Shown here one piece after another: positions 15,983 through 24,350 of a DNA stretch of 64,000 nucleotides. The position numbers and the translations under genes are program-made. The notes under the pieces were generated by a model. The model saw only the letters and a program-made list of their open reading frames with translations, had not been told where the DNA came from and made no database searches. Positions within the stretch are counted from its first letter, which is position 1, and every line of letters begins with the position of its first letter. The stretch is from Kitasatospora aureofaciens (GTDB lineage: Bacteria > Actinomycetota > Actinomycetes > Streptomycetales > Streptomycetaceae), in assembly GCA_000720845.1 (NCBI GenBank), contig JODU01000013.1:1-64000 (forward strand), given 5' to 3'.

Positions 15983-17296
15983 ATGCCTTCCGAGAGTTCC
16001 GGCGCCGACCCGGCGCGCCACCTGATCCGCTACTCCGGCCACGCGCCCTTCTCGCCGGAGGTCGTCGTGAGAGCCGCGGGCACCTCCGTGTTCACGGAGA
16101 GCGGCCGTGAGCTGCTGGACTTCACGTCCGGCCAGATGAGCGCCATCCTCGGGCACTCCCATCCGGCGATCGTCTCGACGGTGCGCGAGCAGATCGCGCA
16201 CCTGGACCACCTGCACAGCGGCATGCTCAGTCACCCGGTCGTCGAGCTGGCCCGCCGGCTCGCCGGGACCCTGCCGGAGCCGCTGGAGAAGGCACTGCTG
16301 CTGACCACCGGGGCCGAGGCGAACGAGGCCGCGGTACGGATGGCGAAGCTCGTCACCGGCCGCCACGAGATCGTCTCCTTCGCCCGGTCCTGGCACGGCA
16401 TGACCCAGGCCGCCGCGAACGCCACCTACAGCGCCGGACGCAAGGGCTACGGCCCCGCGGCGCCGGGCAACTTCGCCCTGCCGGTGCCGGACCGCTACCG
16501 GCCCTCCGTCATCGGCGCGGACGGCGAGCTGGACTGGCGCCGCCAGCTGGACCTGGGCTTCGAGATGATCGACGCCCAGTCGGTCGGCAGTCTCGCGGCG
16601 TGCCTGGTCGAGCCGATCCTCTCCTCGGGCGGCGTCGTCGAGCTGCCGCCGGGCTATCTCGCCGCCCTGGCCGGCAAGTGCCGCGAGCGCGGCATGCTGC
16701 TGATCCTGGACGAGGCCCAGACGGGGCTGTGCCGCACCGGCGACTGGTACGCCTTCGAGCACGAGGGTGTCGTCCCGGACATCCTGACGCTGTCCAAGAC
16801 GCTGGGCGCGGGGCTGCCGCTGGCCGCGGTGCTGACCAGTGCGGAGATCGAGCGGCGGGCGCACGAGCGGGGCTTCCTGTTCTTCACCACCCACGTGAAC
16901 GACCCGCTGCCCGCCGCGGTGGGCAACACCGTCCTCGACGTCCTGGTCCGCGACCGGCTGGACGAGCGCGCCCGCAAGCTCGGCGCGGCACTGCGCGAGG
17001 GCCTCGACGGGCTCGCCGCCCGCCACGAGGTCGTCGGCGACGTCCGCGGCCGGGGGCTGCTGCTGGGCATGGAACTGGTCGGGGACCAGGTACTGGGTGA
17101 CGGCGGCGCCGACCGCCTCGGCGCCGCCGTCACCCGGCGCTGCTTCGATCTGGGGCTGCACATGAACATCGTCCAGCTCCCGGGGATGGGCGGGATCTTC
17201 CGCATCGCGCCCCCGCTGACCGCGAGCGACGAGGAGATCGCCCGCGGCGTGGCCGTCCTCGACCGCGCACTCACCGACGCCGTGTCGGACCTCTAG
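15983..17296 (+). CDS. dgdA: 2,2-dialkylglycine decarboxylase (PLP, class III)
   Basis: A 437-residue class III PLP enzyme. The Burkholderia enzyme decarboxylates 2,2-dialkylglycines such as 2-aminoisobutyrate and transfers the amino group to pyruvate. The match to that enzyme is close over the whole length: D-F-T-S-G-Q-M-S-A (substrate Gln), S-W-H-G-M-T (Trp and Met that shape the site), P-I-L-S-S-G-G, D-E-A-Q-T-G, the PLP lysine in T-L-S-K-T-L-G-A-G, and F-R-I-A-P-P-L-T carrying the carboxylate-binding Arg. In this host, breakdown of 2-aminoisobutyrate from fungal peptaibols is a plausible role. It is divergent from dgdR and followed by a strong terminator. Confidence 0.9.
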   Translation: MPSESSGADPARHLIRYSGHAPFSPEVVVRAAGTSVFTESGRELLDFTSGQMSAILGHSHPAIVSTVREQIAHLDHLHSGMLSHPVVELARRLAGTLPEPLEKALLLTTGAEANEAAVRMAKLVTGRHEIVSFARSWHGMTQAAANATYSAGRKGYGPAAPGNFALPVPDRYRPSVIGADGELDWRRQLDLGFEMIDAQSVGSLAACLVEPILSSGGVVELPPGYLAALAGKCRERGMLLILDEAQTGLCRTGDWYAFEHEGVVPDILTLSKTLGAGLPLAAVLTSAEIERRAHERGFLFFTTHVNDPLPAAVGNTVLDVLVRDRLDERARKLGAALREGLDGLAARHEVVGDVRGRGLLLGMELVGDQVLGDGGADRLGAAVTRRCFDLGLHMNIVQLPGMGGIFRIAPPLTASDEEIARGVAVLDRALTDAVSDL

Positions 17297-17302
17297 CGCG
17301 AA

Positions 17303-17338
17303 GGCCCCGGTGGCCTGGGATTCCAGGTCACCGGGGCC
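17303..17338. terminator. Strong bidirectional terminator after dgdA
   Basis: GGCCCCGGTG (17303-17312) pairs with CACCGGGGCC (17329-17338). After one mismatch the stem continues with CCTGG/CCAGG around a GATT loop. It sits between the convergent dgdA and MMPL genes. Confidence 0.85.
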
Positions 17339-17351
17339 GTCCGCGGGGGTG

Positions 17352-19571
17352 TCAGACCCCGGCCGTCTCCGGCTCACGGGCGGGCTCCGCAGGCGCGGCG
17401 GTGTCGCCGAGTTCCCGGTGCAGCTTCTCGCCCTCGACGTCGACGTTCGGCAGGACGCGGTCCAGCCACTTGGGCAGCCACCAGGCCTTGGTGCCGAGCA
17501 GGGCGAGCACCGCGGGCACGATGGCCATGCGGACCACGAAGGCGTCGAAGAGCACCGCGATCGCGAGGCCGAAGCCCATCATCTTGATCATGGCGTCGTT
17601 CTCCAGGATGAAGCCGGAGAAGACGCTGATCATGATGATCGCTGCCGCCGCGACGACCCGGCCGCCGTGGGTGAAGCCCGTGGTGACGGACTCGGCGGCG
17701 GACTGCCCGTGGACGTACGCCTCCCGCATGCGGGTGACGAGGAAGACCTCGTAGTCCATGGCCAGACCGAAAACCACGCCGATCATGAAGATGGGCATCA
17801 TCGACATGATCGGGCCCGGCTGGTCCACACCGAACACGTCCGCGAGCCAGCCCCACTGGAAGACCGCGACCACCGCGCCGAGCGCCGCGGTCACCGAGAG
17901 CAGGAAGCCCAGGGCCGCCTTCAGCGGGACGAGGACCGAGCGGAACACCAGCATCAGGAGCAGGAAGGCGAGCCCGACGACCAGCGCCAGGTAGGGGACG
18001 AGCGCGTCGTCCAGGGTCTGCGAGAAGTCGATCGTCATCGCGGTCGCGCCGGTGACCAGCATGGTCGCGCCGGTGTCGGCCTTGATGTCGCCGGACAGCG
18101 AGCGGATGTCGTGCACCAGCGACTCGGTGGCGACGTCGCTCGGACCGGTCTTGGGCATCACGGTGAGGACGGCGGTGTCGCCCTCCTTGTTGAAGCTGGC
18201 CGGGGTGACCGCGGCCGCCTTCCCCAGTCCGGTGATCCTCTCGCCCACGGTCTCGGCGGCGGCCTTCGGGTCGTCCGCGCCGCGTGCGTCGACGGCGATC
18301 ATGAACGGACCGTTGAACCCGGCCCCGAAGGACTCGGACAGCATGTCGTAGGCCTTGCGCTGGGTGGTGTCGGGGGCCGAGCTGCCCTCGTCGGGCAGGC
18401 CCAGCTCCATGCCGGCGGCCGGTAGGGCGATCACGCCGAGGCCGAGGACCGCGGTCAGCAGGACGGTGACCGGGCGCCGCTGGACGAAGCGGGCCCACCG
18501 AGTGCCGAGCTTCGGCTTGCCGGAGACGGCCCGCGCCCCGGCGGGCGCCTTGCGGTCCTTGCGGCTGAGGGCCCGCTTGCCGGCGAAGCCGAGCAGTGCC
18601 GGGGTGAGGGTGAGGGCGATCAGCACGGCGATGCCGACGGTGCCCGCGGCGGCCAGGCCCATCTTGGTGAGGATCGGGATGTTGACGATCGCGAGTCCGG
18701 CGAGGGCCACGACGACGGTCAGTCCGGCGAAGACGACCGCGGAGCCCGCGGTGCCGACCGCGCGTCCGGCGGCCTCCTCCGGGGCGCGGCCCTCGGCTAT
18801 CTCGGCCCGGTACCGCGAGACGATGAACAGGGCGTAGTCGATGGCGACCGCGAGGCCGATCATCATGGCGAGGGTGGAGGTCGTCGCGGACAGCTCCAGG
18901 GTGCTGCCGAGCGCCCCGATGGCCGAGATGCCGATGCCGACACCGATGATCGCCGAGAGCAGCGGCATGCCCGCCGCGACCAGTGAGCCGAAGGTCAGCA
19001 GGAGCACGATCGCGGCGACGCCGATGCCGATCAGCTCGGCGGTGCCGCCCATCTCCTGCTCGGCCACGACCGCGTCGCCGCCGGTCTCGACGGTGTACCC
19101 GCCCTGACGCGCGCCGTCGGTGGCGGCGGTGAGCGAGTCCCGGGCCTCGTCGGTCAGCTCCATCGCGTTGACCTTGTAGGTCACGGAGGCGTAGGCGGTG
19201 GTGCCGTCCTTGCTGACGGCGTCCGCCTTGAACGGGTCGTCCACCGAGGCGACCTGCGGACCGGCCTTCAGGTCGGCGACCAGGCCCTCGACCCGCTCCT
19301 TGCCGGGCGCGTCGGATATCTTCGCCCCCTCGGGGGCACGGATCACGACGCGGGCGGTGGCGCCCTCGGCGCTGGCGGCCGGGAACTGCTCGTCGAGCAG
19401 GTCGAACGCCTTCTGGGACTCGGTGCCCGGCATGGAGAAGGAGTCTTCGGGCGGGGCGGGCGCGGCGGACGAGGCGACGCCCGCGCCCACGAGTATGGCC
19501 ACCCACAGCAGGGCGACGAGGCCGCGGCGCCGGAACGCCCTCCGGCCGAGTCGATAAAGAAACGTAGCCAC
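17352..19571 (-). CDS. MMPL-family RND exporter (second copy type)
   Basis: A roughly 739-residue MMPL transporter, distinct in sequence from the one at 11.7-14 kb. It has the same plan: one N-terminal helix, an extracellular domain (residues 40-180), a helix bundle with G-L-A-V-A-I-D-Y-A-L-F-I-V-S-R-Y, a second extracellular domain and a final bundle with V-F-G-L-A-M-D-Y-E-V-F-L-V-T-R-M. Start choice is uncertain. GTG 19571 gives the usual V-A-T-F-L-Y-R-L-G-R-R beginning but has only AAAAGG abutting it; a TTG four codons upstream is the alternative. No adjacent regulator is intact. The nearest candidate is the decayed MerR gene. Confidence 0.88.
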   Translation of the reverse strand: MATFLYRLGRRAFRRRGLVALLWVAILVGAGVASSAAPAPPEDSFSMPGTESQKAFDLLDEQFPAASAEGATARVVIRAPEGAKISDAPGKERVEGLVADLKAGPQVASVDDPFKADAVSKDGTTAYASVTYKVNAMELTDEARDSLTAATDGARQGGYTVETGGDAVVAEQEMGGTAELIGIGVAAIVLLLTFGSLVAAGMPLLSAIIGVGIGISAIGALGSTLELSATTSTLAMMIGLAVAIDYALFIVSRYRAEIAEGRAPEEAAGRAVGTAGSAVVFAGLTVVVALAGLAIVNIPILTKMGLAAAGTVGIAVLIALTLTPALLGFAGKRALSRKDRKAPAGARAVSGKPKLGTRWARFVQRRPVTVLLTAVLGLGVIALPAAGMELGLPDEGSSAPDTTQRKAYDMLSESFGAGFNGPFMIAVDARGADDPKAAAETVGERITGLGKAAAVTPASFNKEGDTAVLTVMPKTGPSDVATESLVHDIRSLSGDIKADTGATMLVTGATAMTIDFSQTLDDALVPYLALVVGLAFLLLMLVFRSVLVPLKAALGFLLSVTAALGAVVAVFQWGWLADVFGVDQPGPIMSMMPIFMIGVVFGLAMDYEVFLVTRMREAYVHGQSAAESVTTGFTHGGRVVAAAAIIMISVFSGFILENDAMIKMMGFGLAIAVLFDAFVVRMAIVPAVLALLGTKAWWLPKWLDRVLPNVDVEGEKLHRELGDTAAPAEPAREPETAGV

Positions 19572-19961
19572 CTTTTGGACCAATCCGTCGGGTTACGGGC
19601 AGGACGAAGACCCGGCACATGGGGGGAAGGCGGACGCGCTGACCGGGGTACACATCCATGCTCGCCCGGAGTTCTCGGCGTTTGATCCGCCCCTGGGTCT
19701 GGACTGGCGTACTGCGGCGGGTGTAGTGGGGCCCCGTGCCCCTCACCCCCGGGTGTAGATCACGAAGATGGGTGTACGCCGCATTTCGTTGCCGCGGGCA
19801 GCGGACGTCTCTCAGCCGGTGACCGGTGTGGCGTTGCCGCCCGCACCGCGGCGCGGCGCGGCCGACAGCCGTCGGCCGGGCGGTGGTTGACCCTCACCCT
19901 GGGGCAGGCCGCGGCATCGGAGTCGCCGGGCGACGCGCCCGGCACGAGGAGGAGTGGGCAC
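19572..19961. other. 390-base gene-free stretch with GGGTGTA repeats
   Basis: I see no credible gene here. Three copies of GGGTGTA on the plus strand start at 19719, 19751 and 19770. A GGTACACA inverted relative lies near 19646. They could be operator half-sites for the exporter transcribed leftward. A TTGACC near 19885 may be the remains of the MerR promoter. Confidence 0.4.
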
Positions 19962-20390
19962 GTGGACACGGAGCTGCTGACCATAGGGCGTTCGCCAAGG
20001 CCACCCGGCTGTCGCCGCAGGCACGGCGTCTCTACGACGATCCGGGCCTGCTGCCGCCCGCCCGCGTCGACCCGGTCACCGGCTACCGCCGCTACGCCCC
20101 CGAACAGGTGGAGCGACCCGGCTCCTGCCCTGGCTGCGACGCCTGCCGGATGCCGCTGGTCCGCATCCGGCACGTGTGCTCACCGGACGCGGCGGCGGCC
20201 GGGGAGATCCGCGCCTACCTGCTCTGCTCCGACGGCCTGTCGGCCGTGGTGCCGGGCGAGGAGATCCGCCGGGTGCTCGCCGCACCGGGCGAGCCCGATC
20301 GGGCCGTCCGCGAACCGGTGGCGCTCGCCGACGGGTCCGGCGGTCCCGAGAACGTCAGCTGCGTCACTCGCCGACGTCGTCGCCGAGTGA
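19962..20390 (+). pseudogene. Decayed MerR-PP2C fusion regulator
   Basis: The GTG at 19962 has a fine AGGAGGAG site and begins V-D-T-E-L-L-T-I-G as in MerR-family genes. A missing base in a G run then shifts the frame into A-F-A-K-A-T-R-L-S-P-Q and G-Y-R-R-Y-A-P-E-Q-V-E-R. A second deletion and a compensating insertion bracket the R-L-L-P-W-L-R-R-L segment. The text then jumps from A-A-A-G-E-I-R-A-Y directly to L-L-C-S-D-G-L-S-A-V-V and N-V-S-C-V, the tail of a PP2C phosphatase domain. The middle of the protein (several hundred bases) is therefore gone. A last frame change precedes A-D-V-V-A-E and the stop. It was presumably a ligand-responsive MerR regulator fused to a phosphatase. Confidence 0.85.
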
Positions 20391-20391
20391 C
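20363..20391. repeat. Perfect hairpin at the end of the MerR-PP2C remnant
   Basis: GTCACTCG (20363-20370) and CGAGTGAC (20384-20391) pair perfectly, and inside them CGAC pairs with GTCG. It overlies the final frameshift of the pseudogene. It could act as a terminator between the convergent genes or record a palindrome-templated mutation. Confidence 0.55.
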
Positions 20392-20423
20392 GCCCTCCCC
20401 GCCCTGTCCGGCCCACCTGCGGC

Positions 20424-21524
20424 TCAGGGCGGCGGTTCCCCGACCCTGACCCGGTCGCTGTCTCCGTCGGAGAGGAAGGACGCGAGGGCCCGTCCCTCCT
20501 CGGCGACCTCGGCGCGCTCGGTCCGGGTGAGCGGGCGCAGCGGGGTGACGGTCACCGCGCCGCCCTCGACGGTCCAGGTCGCGCGGACCCGGCCGTCGAC
20601 GAGCACGAACCGGGCACCGGTGACCGACAGCCCGCGGTGCGCGTCGTCGATGACACGGCCGCGGTCCTGGTAGCCGAGGACCGCGTTGTCGAAGGCCGGC
20701 AGGAACCGCACGGGGGCAGGGGTGTCCGGGTCGGGTCGCGGCGCGTCGGGAAGGTCCAGCAGTTCCCGGCCCCGCTCGTCGCGGAAGGAGACCAGCTCCC
20801 CGCGTACCGCCGCGACCGCGGCCGGCAGCCCCGCGAGCCCGCACCAGGCGCGCAGGTCCGCCGAGGCGGCCGGCCCGAACGCGGCCAGATAGCGCCGGAC
20901 GAGCGCCGCGCCGACCGGATCGGTGCCCGGCGGGGCCTGCGGGTCGACCTCGCGGCCCAGCCAGTGCGCGACCGGGGCGTTGCGCACCCCGGCCCTGGTG
21001 CGCCAGAGCCCGCGCGGCGGCAGCTGCACCGTGGGGATCAGCGCGGCGACCAGTATCTCTCCGAGCGGCCGCGTTCCCACGTCCGGCCACCGCCCGGCCA
21101 CCGCCCGCGCGAGTTCACCCATGGAACGGGGCTCGCCGTCGGCCAGGACCGCCCGGCCCGCCGCCGCGAGCTCGTCGAGGTCGACCCCTTCGAGCTCGCG
21201 GCGGTAGGTGCCGAGGACGCGTCCGCGCAGCGTGGCGTCGTGCCGTGAGCGCCAGGCCAGGGCATCCTCGGCGGTGACGAGGTGGACGGTGCGGCGCATC
21301 AGGTGGGTCCGCACCACCCGACGCCCGGTCAGCAGGTCGTCGAGGTCCCGCGGTGCGAAGCCGCGCAGCCTCGACCACAGTCCGACGAACGGTTCCTGCG
21401 GCTCCTGCGCCTGCATACCGCCGAGGTGCGCGACGGCGTCCGGCACCGGACGGCCGTCGCGGTCGAGCAGCAGCTGCCGGGCGAGCGCCGCCCGGTTCAG
21501 CGACCGGGCGTCGAGCACGCTCAC
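20424..21524 (-). CDS. Winged-helix DNA-binding protein (HTH_42 type)
   Basis: A 366-residue protein of the winged-helix DNA-binding family that includes the YcaQ/AlkX-like glycosylases. It begins L-N-R-A-A-L-A-R-Q-L-L-L, then G-M-Q-A-Q-E-P-Q-E-P-F-V-G-L-W-S-R-L near residue 38, R-T-H-L-M-R-R-T-V-H-L-V near residue 72, and a C-terminal L-L-P-A-F-D-N-A-V-L-G-Y-type block near residue 270. A DNA-repair or DNA-binding role is known for some relatives only. The GTG at 21524 overlaps the stop of the VOC gene as GTGA, so the two are co-translated. Confidence 0.82.
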   Translation of the reverse strand: MSVLDARSLNRAALARQLLLDRDGRPVPDAVAHLGGMQAQEPQEPFVGLWSRLRGFAPRDLDDLLTGRRVVRTHLMRRTVHLVTAEDALAWRSRHDATLRGRVLGTYRRELEGVDLDELAAAGRAVLADGEPRSMGELARAVAGRWPDVGTRPLGEILVAALIPTVQLPPRGLWRTRAGVRNAPVAHWLGREVDPQAPPGTDPVGAALVRRYLAAFGPAASADLRAWCGLAGLPAAVAAVRGELVSFRDERGRELLDLPDAPRPDPDTPAPVRFLPAFDNAVLGYQDRGRVIDDAHRGLSVTGARFVLVDGRVRATWTVEGGAVTVTPLRPLTRTERAEVAEEGRALASFLSDGDSDRVRVGEPPP

Positions 21525-21943
21525 GCGTGGTACTCGCTCACCACGTCCAGGACCCAGGTGACGCCGAACCGGTCCCGCAGCATGCCGTACAGGGGTGCCC
21601 ACTGCGCGGCGCCGAGGGGCCGCAGTACGGTCGCGCCCTCGGCGAGCCTCTCCCAGTACGCGGTGATCTCCTCGGCGCTCTCGCCGCGGACCGAGACGAA
21701 GAACGCGTTCTCGCCCTGGTTCCACGGGAGGTCGGCCGGCACGTCGTAGGCCATCACGCTCAGGCCGTCGGCGGTGGCCACCTGGCCGAACATCACCTGG
21801 TCGGCCGCGGCGGGGTCCTGGATCTGCCCGGCGTCCTTGTACGTCACCAGGGTCATGTCCCCGCCGAACGCCGCCTGGTAGAAGGTGAGCGCTTCACGGG
21901 CGTCGCCGCGGAAGTTCAGGTGGGTCACGGCTTTTGCGGTCAC
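21521..21943 (-). CDS. PhnB-like VOC-family protein
   Basis: A 140-residue protein of the vicinal-oxygen-chelate fold, PhnB/3-demethylubiquinone-methyltransferase-like subgroup. Features are L-N-F-R-G-D-A-R-E-A-L-T-F-Y near the start, M-A-Y-D-V-P in the middle, and a C-terminal Y-G-M-L-R-D-R-F-G-V-T-W. The subgroup has no established general activity. GAGGAGCC seven bases before the GTG supports this start over longer readings. It heads a two-gene unit with the winged-helix gene and is divergent from a WYL regulator. Confidence 0.85.
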   Translation of the reverse strand: MTAKAVTHLNFRGDAREALTFYQAAFGGDMTLVTYKDAGQIQDPAAADQVMFGQVATADGLSVMAYDVPADLPWNQGENAFFVSVRGESAEEITAYWERLAEGATVLRPLGAAQWAPLYGMLRDRFGVTWVLDVVSEYHA

Positions 21944-22030
21944 GACAGGCTCCTCGCCATCACGGGGACGGCCCACGGGCGGGCCGCCGCGGGACCTGGT
22001 CCGGCCCCGCGGTGCCCACTCTGCTCCGGG

Positions 22031-22053
22031 TAGCGGCCAGGTTGTGGCCGCTA
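22031..22053. promoter_or_regulatory. Perfect dyad, candidate WYL-regulator operator
   Basis: TAGCGGCCA (22031-22039), GGTTG, TGGCCGCTA (22045-22053): nine-base perfect arms. It lies 20 bases before the WYL regulator start and about 90 bases upstream of the divergent VOC gene, so one protein bound here could control both. Confidence 0.6.
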
Positions 22054-22073
22054 TGTGCGGCAGCATGGGGGTC

Positions 22074-23075
22074 ATGCAGAAGACCTCGGCCCGGCTGCTG
22101 TCCCTGCTCTCGCTGCTCCAGGCCCGCCGGGACTGGCCCGGTGCGGTGCTGGCCGAGCGGCTGGAGGTCAGCCCGCGCACCCTGCGCCGCGACGTCGACC
22201 GGCTGCGCGAACTGGGCTATCCCGTCCGGGCGGTGAAGGGTCCCGACGGCGGCTACCGTCTGGACGCCGGGGCGCGGTTGCCCCCGCTGCTCTTCGACGA
22301 CGAGCAGGCGGTCGCGCTCGCCGTCGCGCTGCGCACCGCGGCCGCCACCGGCGCCGGGATCGAGGACGGCGCGGCCCGGGCGCTGGCGACCCTGCGCCAG
22401 GTCATGCCCGCCCGGCTGCGGCACCGGATCGACGCGCTCCAGGTCACCTCCGTCGCACGGTCCGCGCCCCGGCCGCAGCCCCAGGCCGGCACCGGTGTCC
22501 TGATGGCGCTCAGCGCCGCCGTCCAGGCCCGCGAGGTACTGCGCTTCGACCACCTCCCGGCCCACTCCACGGACCCCGCGCCCGAGGCCGTACCGCCCCC
22601 GCGCCGGGTGGAGCCGCACCACCTCGTCACCCGGGGCGGGCGCTGGTACCTGGTGGCCTGGGACCTGGAACGCGAGGACTGGCGGGTCTTCCGGGCCGAC
22701 CGGATCACCCCGCGCACGCCCACCGGCCCCCGCTTCACCCCGAGGGAACTGCCCGGCGGGGACGTGGCCGCCTTCCTGACCGGCCGGTTCCGCGGCTCCG
22801 ACGGCTCCCCGGACTGGCCCTGCCGCGGCACGGCCGTACTCCACCTGCCCGCCTCCGCGGTCTGCCCGCACGCCGCCGACGGGACCGTCGAGGCGCTCGG
22901 TCCCGACCGCTGCCGGCTCACGACGGGCTCCTGGTCGTGGCCGTCGCTCGCCGCCGCTCTCTGCCTCTACGACACCGATGTCGAGGTCGTCGGCCCGCCC
23001 GCGCTCAAGGAGGCGTTCGCCCGGCTGGCCGGCCGCTGCGCCAGGGCCGCCGAGGCCGGCGCCGGGCCCCGGTGA
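22074..23075 (+). CDS. YafY-type HTH/WYL transcriptional regulator
   Basis: A 333-residue regulator. An HTH_11 domain covers residues 1-60 (V-L-A-E-R-L-E-V-S-P-R-T-L-R-R-D-V). A WYL domain spans about 140-215, with the variant P-H-H-L-V-T-R-G-G-R-W-Y-L-V-A-W-D. A WCX-like C-terminal domain follows. WYL domains bind nucleic acids or small ligands. Several in-frame ATGs exist (22053, 22065, 22074); 22074 matches the family start. It is divergent from the VOC/winged-helix unit, and its stop codon lies in the loop of the terminator that follows. Confidence 0.88.
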   Translation: MQKTSARLLSLLSLLQARRDWPGAVLAERLEVSPRTLRRDVDRLRELGYPVRAVKGPDGGYRLDAGARLPPLLFDDEQAVALAVALRTAAATGAGIEDGAARALATLRQVMPARLRHRIDALQVTSVARSAPRPQPQAGTGVLMALSAAVQAREVLRFDHLPAHSTDPAPEAVPPPRRVEPHHLVTRGGRWYLVAWDLEREDWRVFRADRITPRTPTGPRFTPRELPGGDVAAFLTGRFRGSDGSPDWPCRGTAVLHLPASAVCPHAADGTVEALGPDRCRLTTGSWSWPSLAAALCLYDTDVEVVGPPALKEAFARLAGRCARAAEAGAGPR

Positions 23076-23091
23076 GAGCCGGGGCCCGGCG
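23060..23091. terminator. Strong terminator spanning the WYL stop codon
   Basis: A 13-base perfect stem: CGCCGGGCCCCGG (23060-23072) pairs with CCGGGGCCCGGCG (23079-23091), with loop TGAGAG holding the TGA stop. It separates the convergent WYL and MFS genes. Confidence 0.88.
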
Positions 23092-24339
23092 TCACACCCG
23101 CTGGGTCCGGTCCACGACCGCGGTCTCGGTGGCCGGGATGCCGCCGGTCACGACGCGCGACCGGCTGTGCAGCCGCAGGGAGACGGCGACGAAGCCGATC
23201 GCGACCAGGGTCATCGCCCCGCCCGCCCAGGCGGTGGCGGCGTACCCGAGGTCCGCGTCGATCACCGTGCCGCCGAGCCAGGGCCCGCCGGTGTTGCCCA
23301 GGTTGAACGCGGCGGTCGTCGTCGCGCCCGCGAGGGTGGGCGCGGCACCGGCGACGTTGAACATCCGCGCGTTGAGCGCCGGTGCGGTGTAGAACGCGGA
23401 GACGCCGAGCAGCAGCGACAGGACGATCACGACGGCGGGGCTGGAGGCGAACAGCGCGAGGGCGGCCAGCAGCGCCGTGGACGCGGTGATGCCGGAGAGC
23501 AGTACGCCGAACAGGTGCGCGTCGGCGACCCGGCCGCCGATCGTCGTGCCGATCAGCGCGCCGACGCCGAACAGCGCCAGCACGGTCGGCACCCAGCCGT
23601 CCGCGAGGCCCGCCACGTCGGTGAGCAGCGGCGCGAGGTAGGAGAAGGCGCAGAACACGCCGCCGGCGGCGAGCGCGGTCACGACGATGGACAGCCAGAC
23701 CTGGCGGTCCCGGTAGATCGCCAGCTCGCCCCGCAGCCGGGTGCGCCGCTCGGACAGCGGGATGCGCGGGATCAGGGTCACCACGCCGACGAGCGCGACG
23801 GCGGACGCGCCGCCCACGGCCCAGAACGCCGACCGCCAGCCCAGGTGCTCGCCGAGGAAGGCGCCCGCCGGGACGCCGAGGACGTTGGCGATGGACAGTC
23901 CGCCGATCATCACGGCCATCGCTCGGGCCCGCGCGGTCACCGGCACCATCGCGATGGCCACGGCCGCACCCACCGCCCAGAAGCCGGCGCAGGCCAGGGC
24001 GCTGGCGACCCGTGAGACGAAGAGGATCTCGTAGCTCGTCGCGAGCGCGCCCGCGACCTGGCCGACGCCGAACACCGAGATCAGCGCGACCAGCGTGGTC
24101 TTGCGGGGCAGGCGCAGGGTCGCCACGGCCAGCAGCGGCGCGCCGACCACCATGCCGATCGCGAACGCCGATATCAGCAGTCCGGCTTGCGGGATCGACA
24201 CGTCCATGTCGTCGGCGATGGGCGGCAGCAGCCCGGAGAGCATGAACTCGCTGGTGCCGAGCGCGAAGACGGACAGGCCGAGGATGTAGACGGCGAGCGG
24301 CATGCGTCCGCCCGCGGGCCGTGGGGAAGAGTCGGGCAT
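23092..24339 (-). CDS. MFS exporter (DHA1, chloramphenicol-efflux-like)
   Basis: A roughly 415-residue twelve-helix major facilitator. The first helix reads F-A-L-G-T-S-E-F-M-L-S-G-L-L-P, the mark of the DHA1 group that includes Cmx/CmlR-type chloramphenicol exporters and sugar/arabinose efflux proteins. Motif A is seen as a degenerate L-R-L-P-R-K-T between helices 2 and 3. Substrate cannot be read from sequence. The start is unsettled: ATG 24339 overlaps a perfect palindrome and has no ribosome site, and ATGs at 24372 and 24303 are alternatives. It follows the FdhF/YdeP gene by about 60 bases on the same strand and may share its transcript. Confidence 0.85.
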   Translation of the reverse strand: MPDSSPRPAGGRMPLAVYILGLSVFALGTSEFMLSGLLPPIADDMDVSIPQAGLLISAFAIGMVVGAPLLAVATLRLPRKTTLVALISVFGVGQVAGALATSYEILFVSRVASALACAGFWAVGAAVAIAMVPVTARARAMAVMIGGLSIANVLGVPAGAFLGEHLGWRSAFWAVGGASAVALVGVVTLIPRIPLSERRTRLRGELAIYRDRQVWLSIVVTALAAGGVFCAFSYLAPLLTDVAGLADGWVPTVLALFGVGALIGTTIGGRVADAHLFGVLLSGITASTALLAALALFASSPAVVIVLSLLLGVSAFYTAPALNARMFNVAGAAPTLAGATTTAAFNLGNTGGPWLGGTVIDADLGYAATAWAGGAMTLVAIGFVAVSLRLHSRSRVVTGGIPATETAVVDRTQRV

Positions 24340-24350
24340 GACAGCTGTCA
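24339..24350. promoter_or_regulatory. TGACAGCTGTCA palindrome at the MFS start
   Basis: A perfect 12-base palindrome overlapping the first base of the chosen ATG of the MFS gene. On the minus strand it includes TTGACA with the preceding base. Position suits a repressor site controlling the exporter separately from the upstream operon. Confidence 0.35.

Noticed and set aside
19760..20173. A minus-strand open frame over the MerR-PP2C remnant.
   Set aside because: No start context or family resemblance; the plus-strand reading explains the sequence as a decayed MerR gene.
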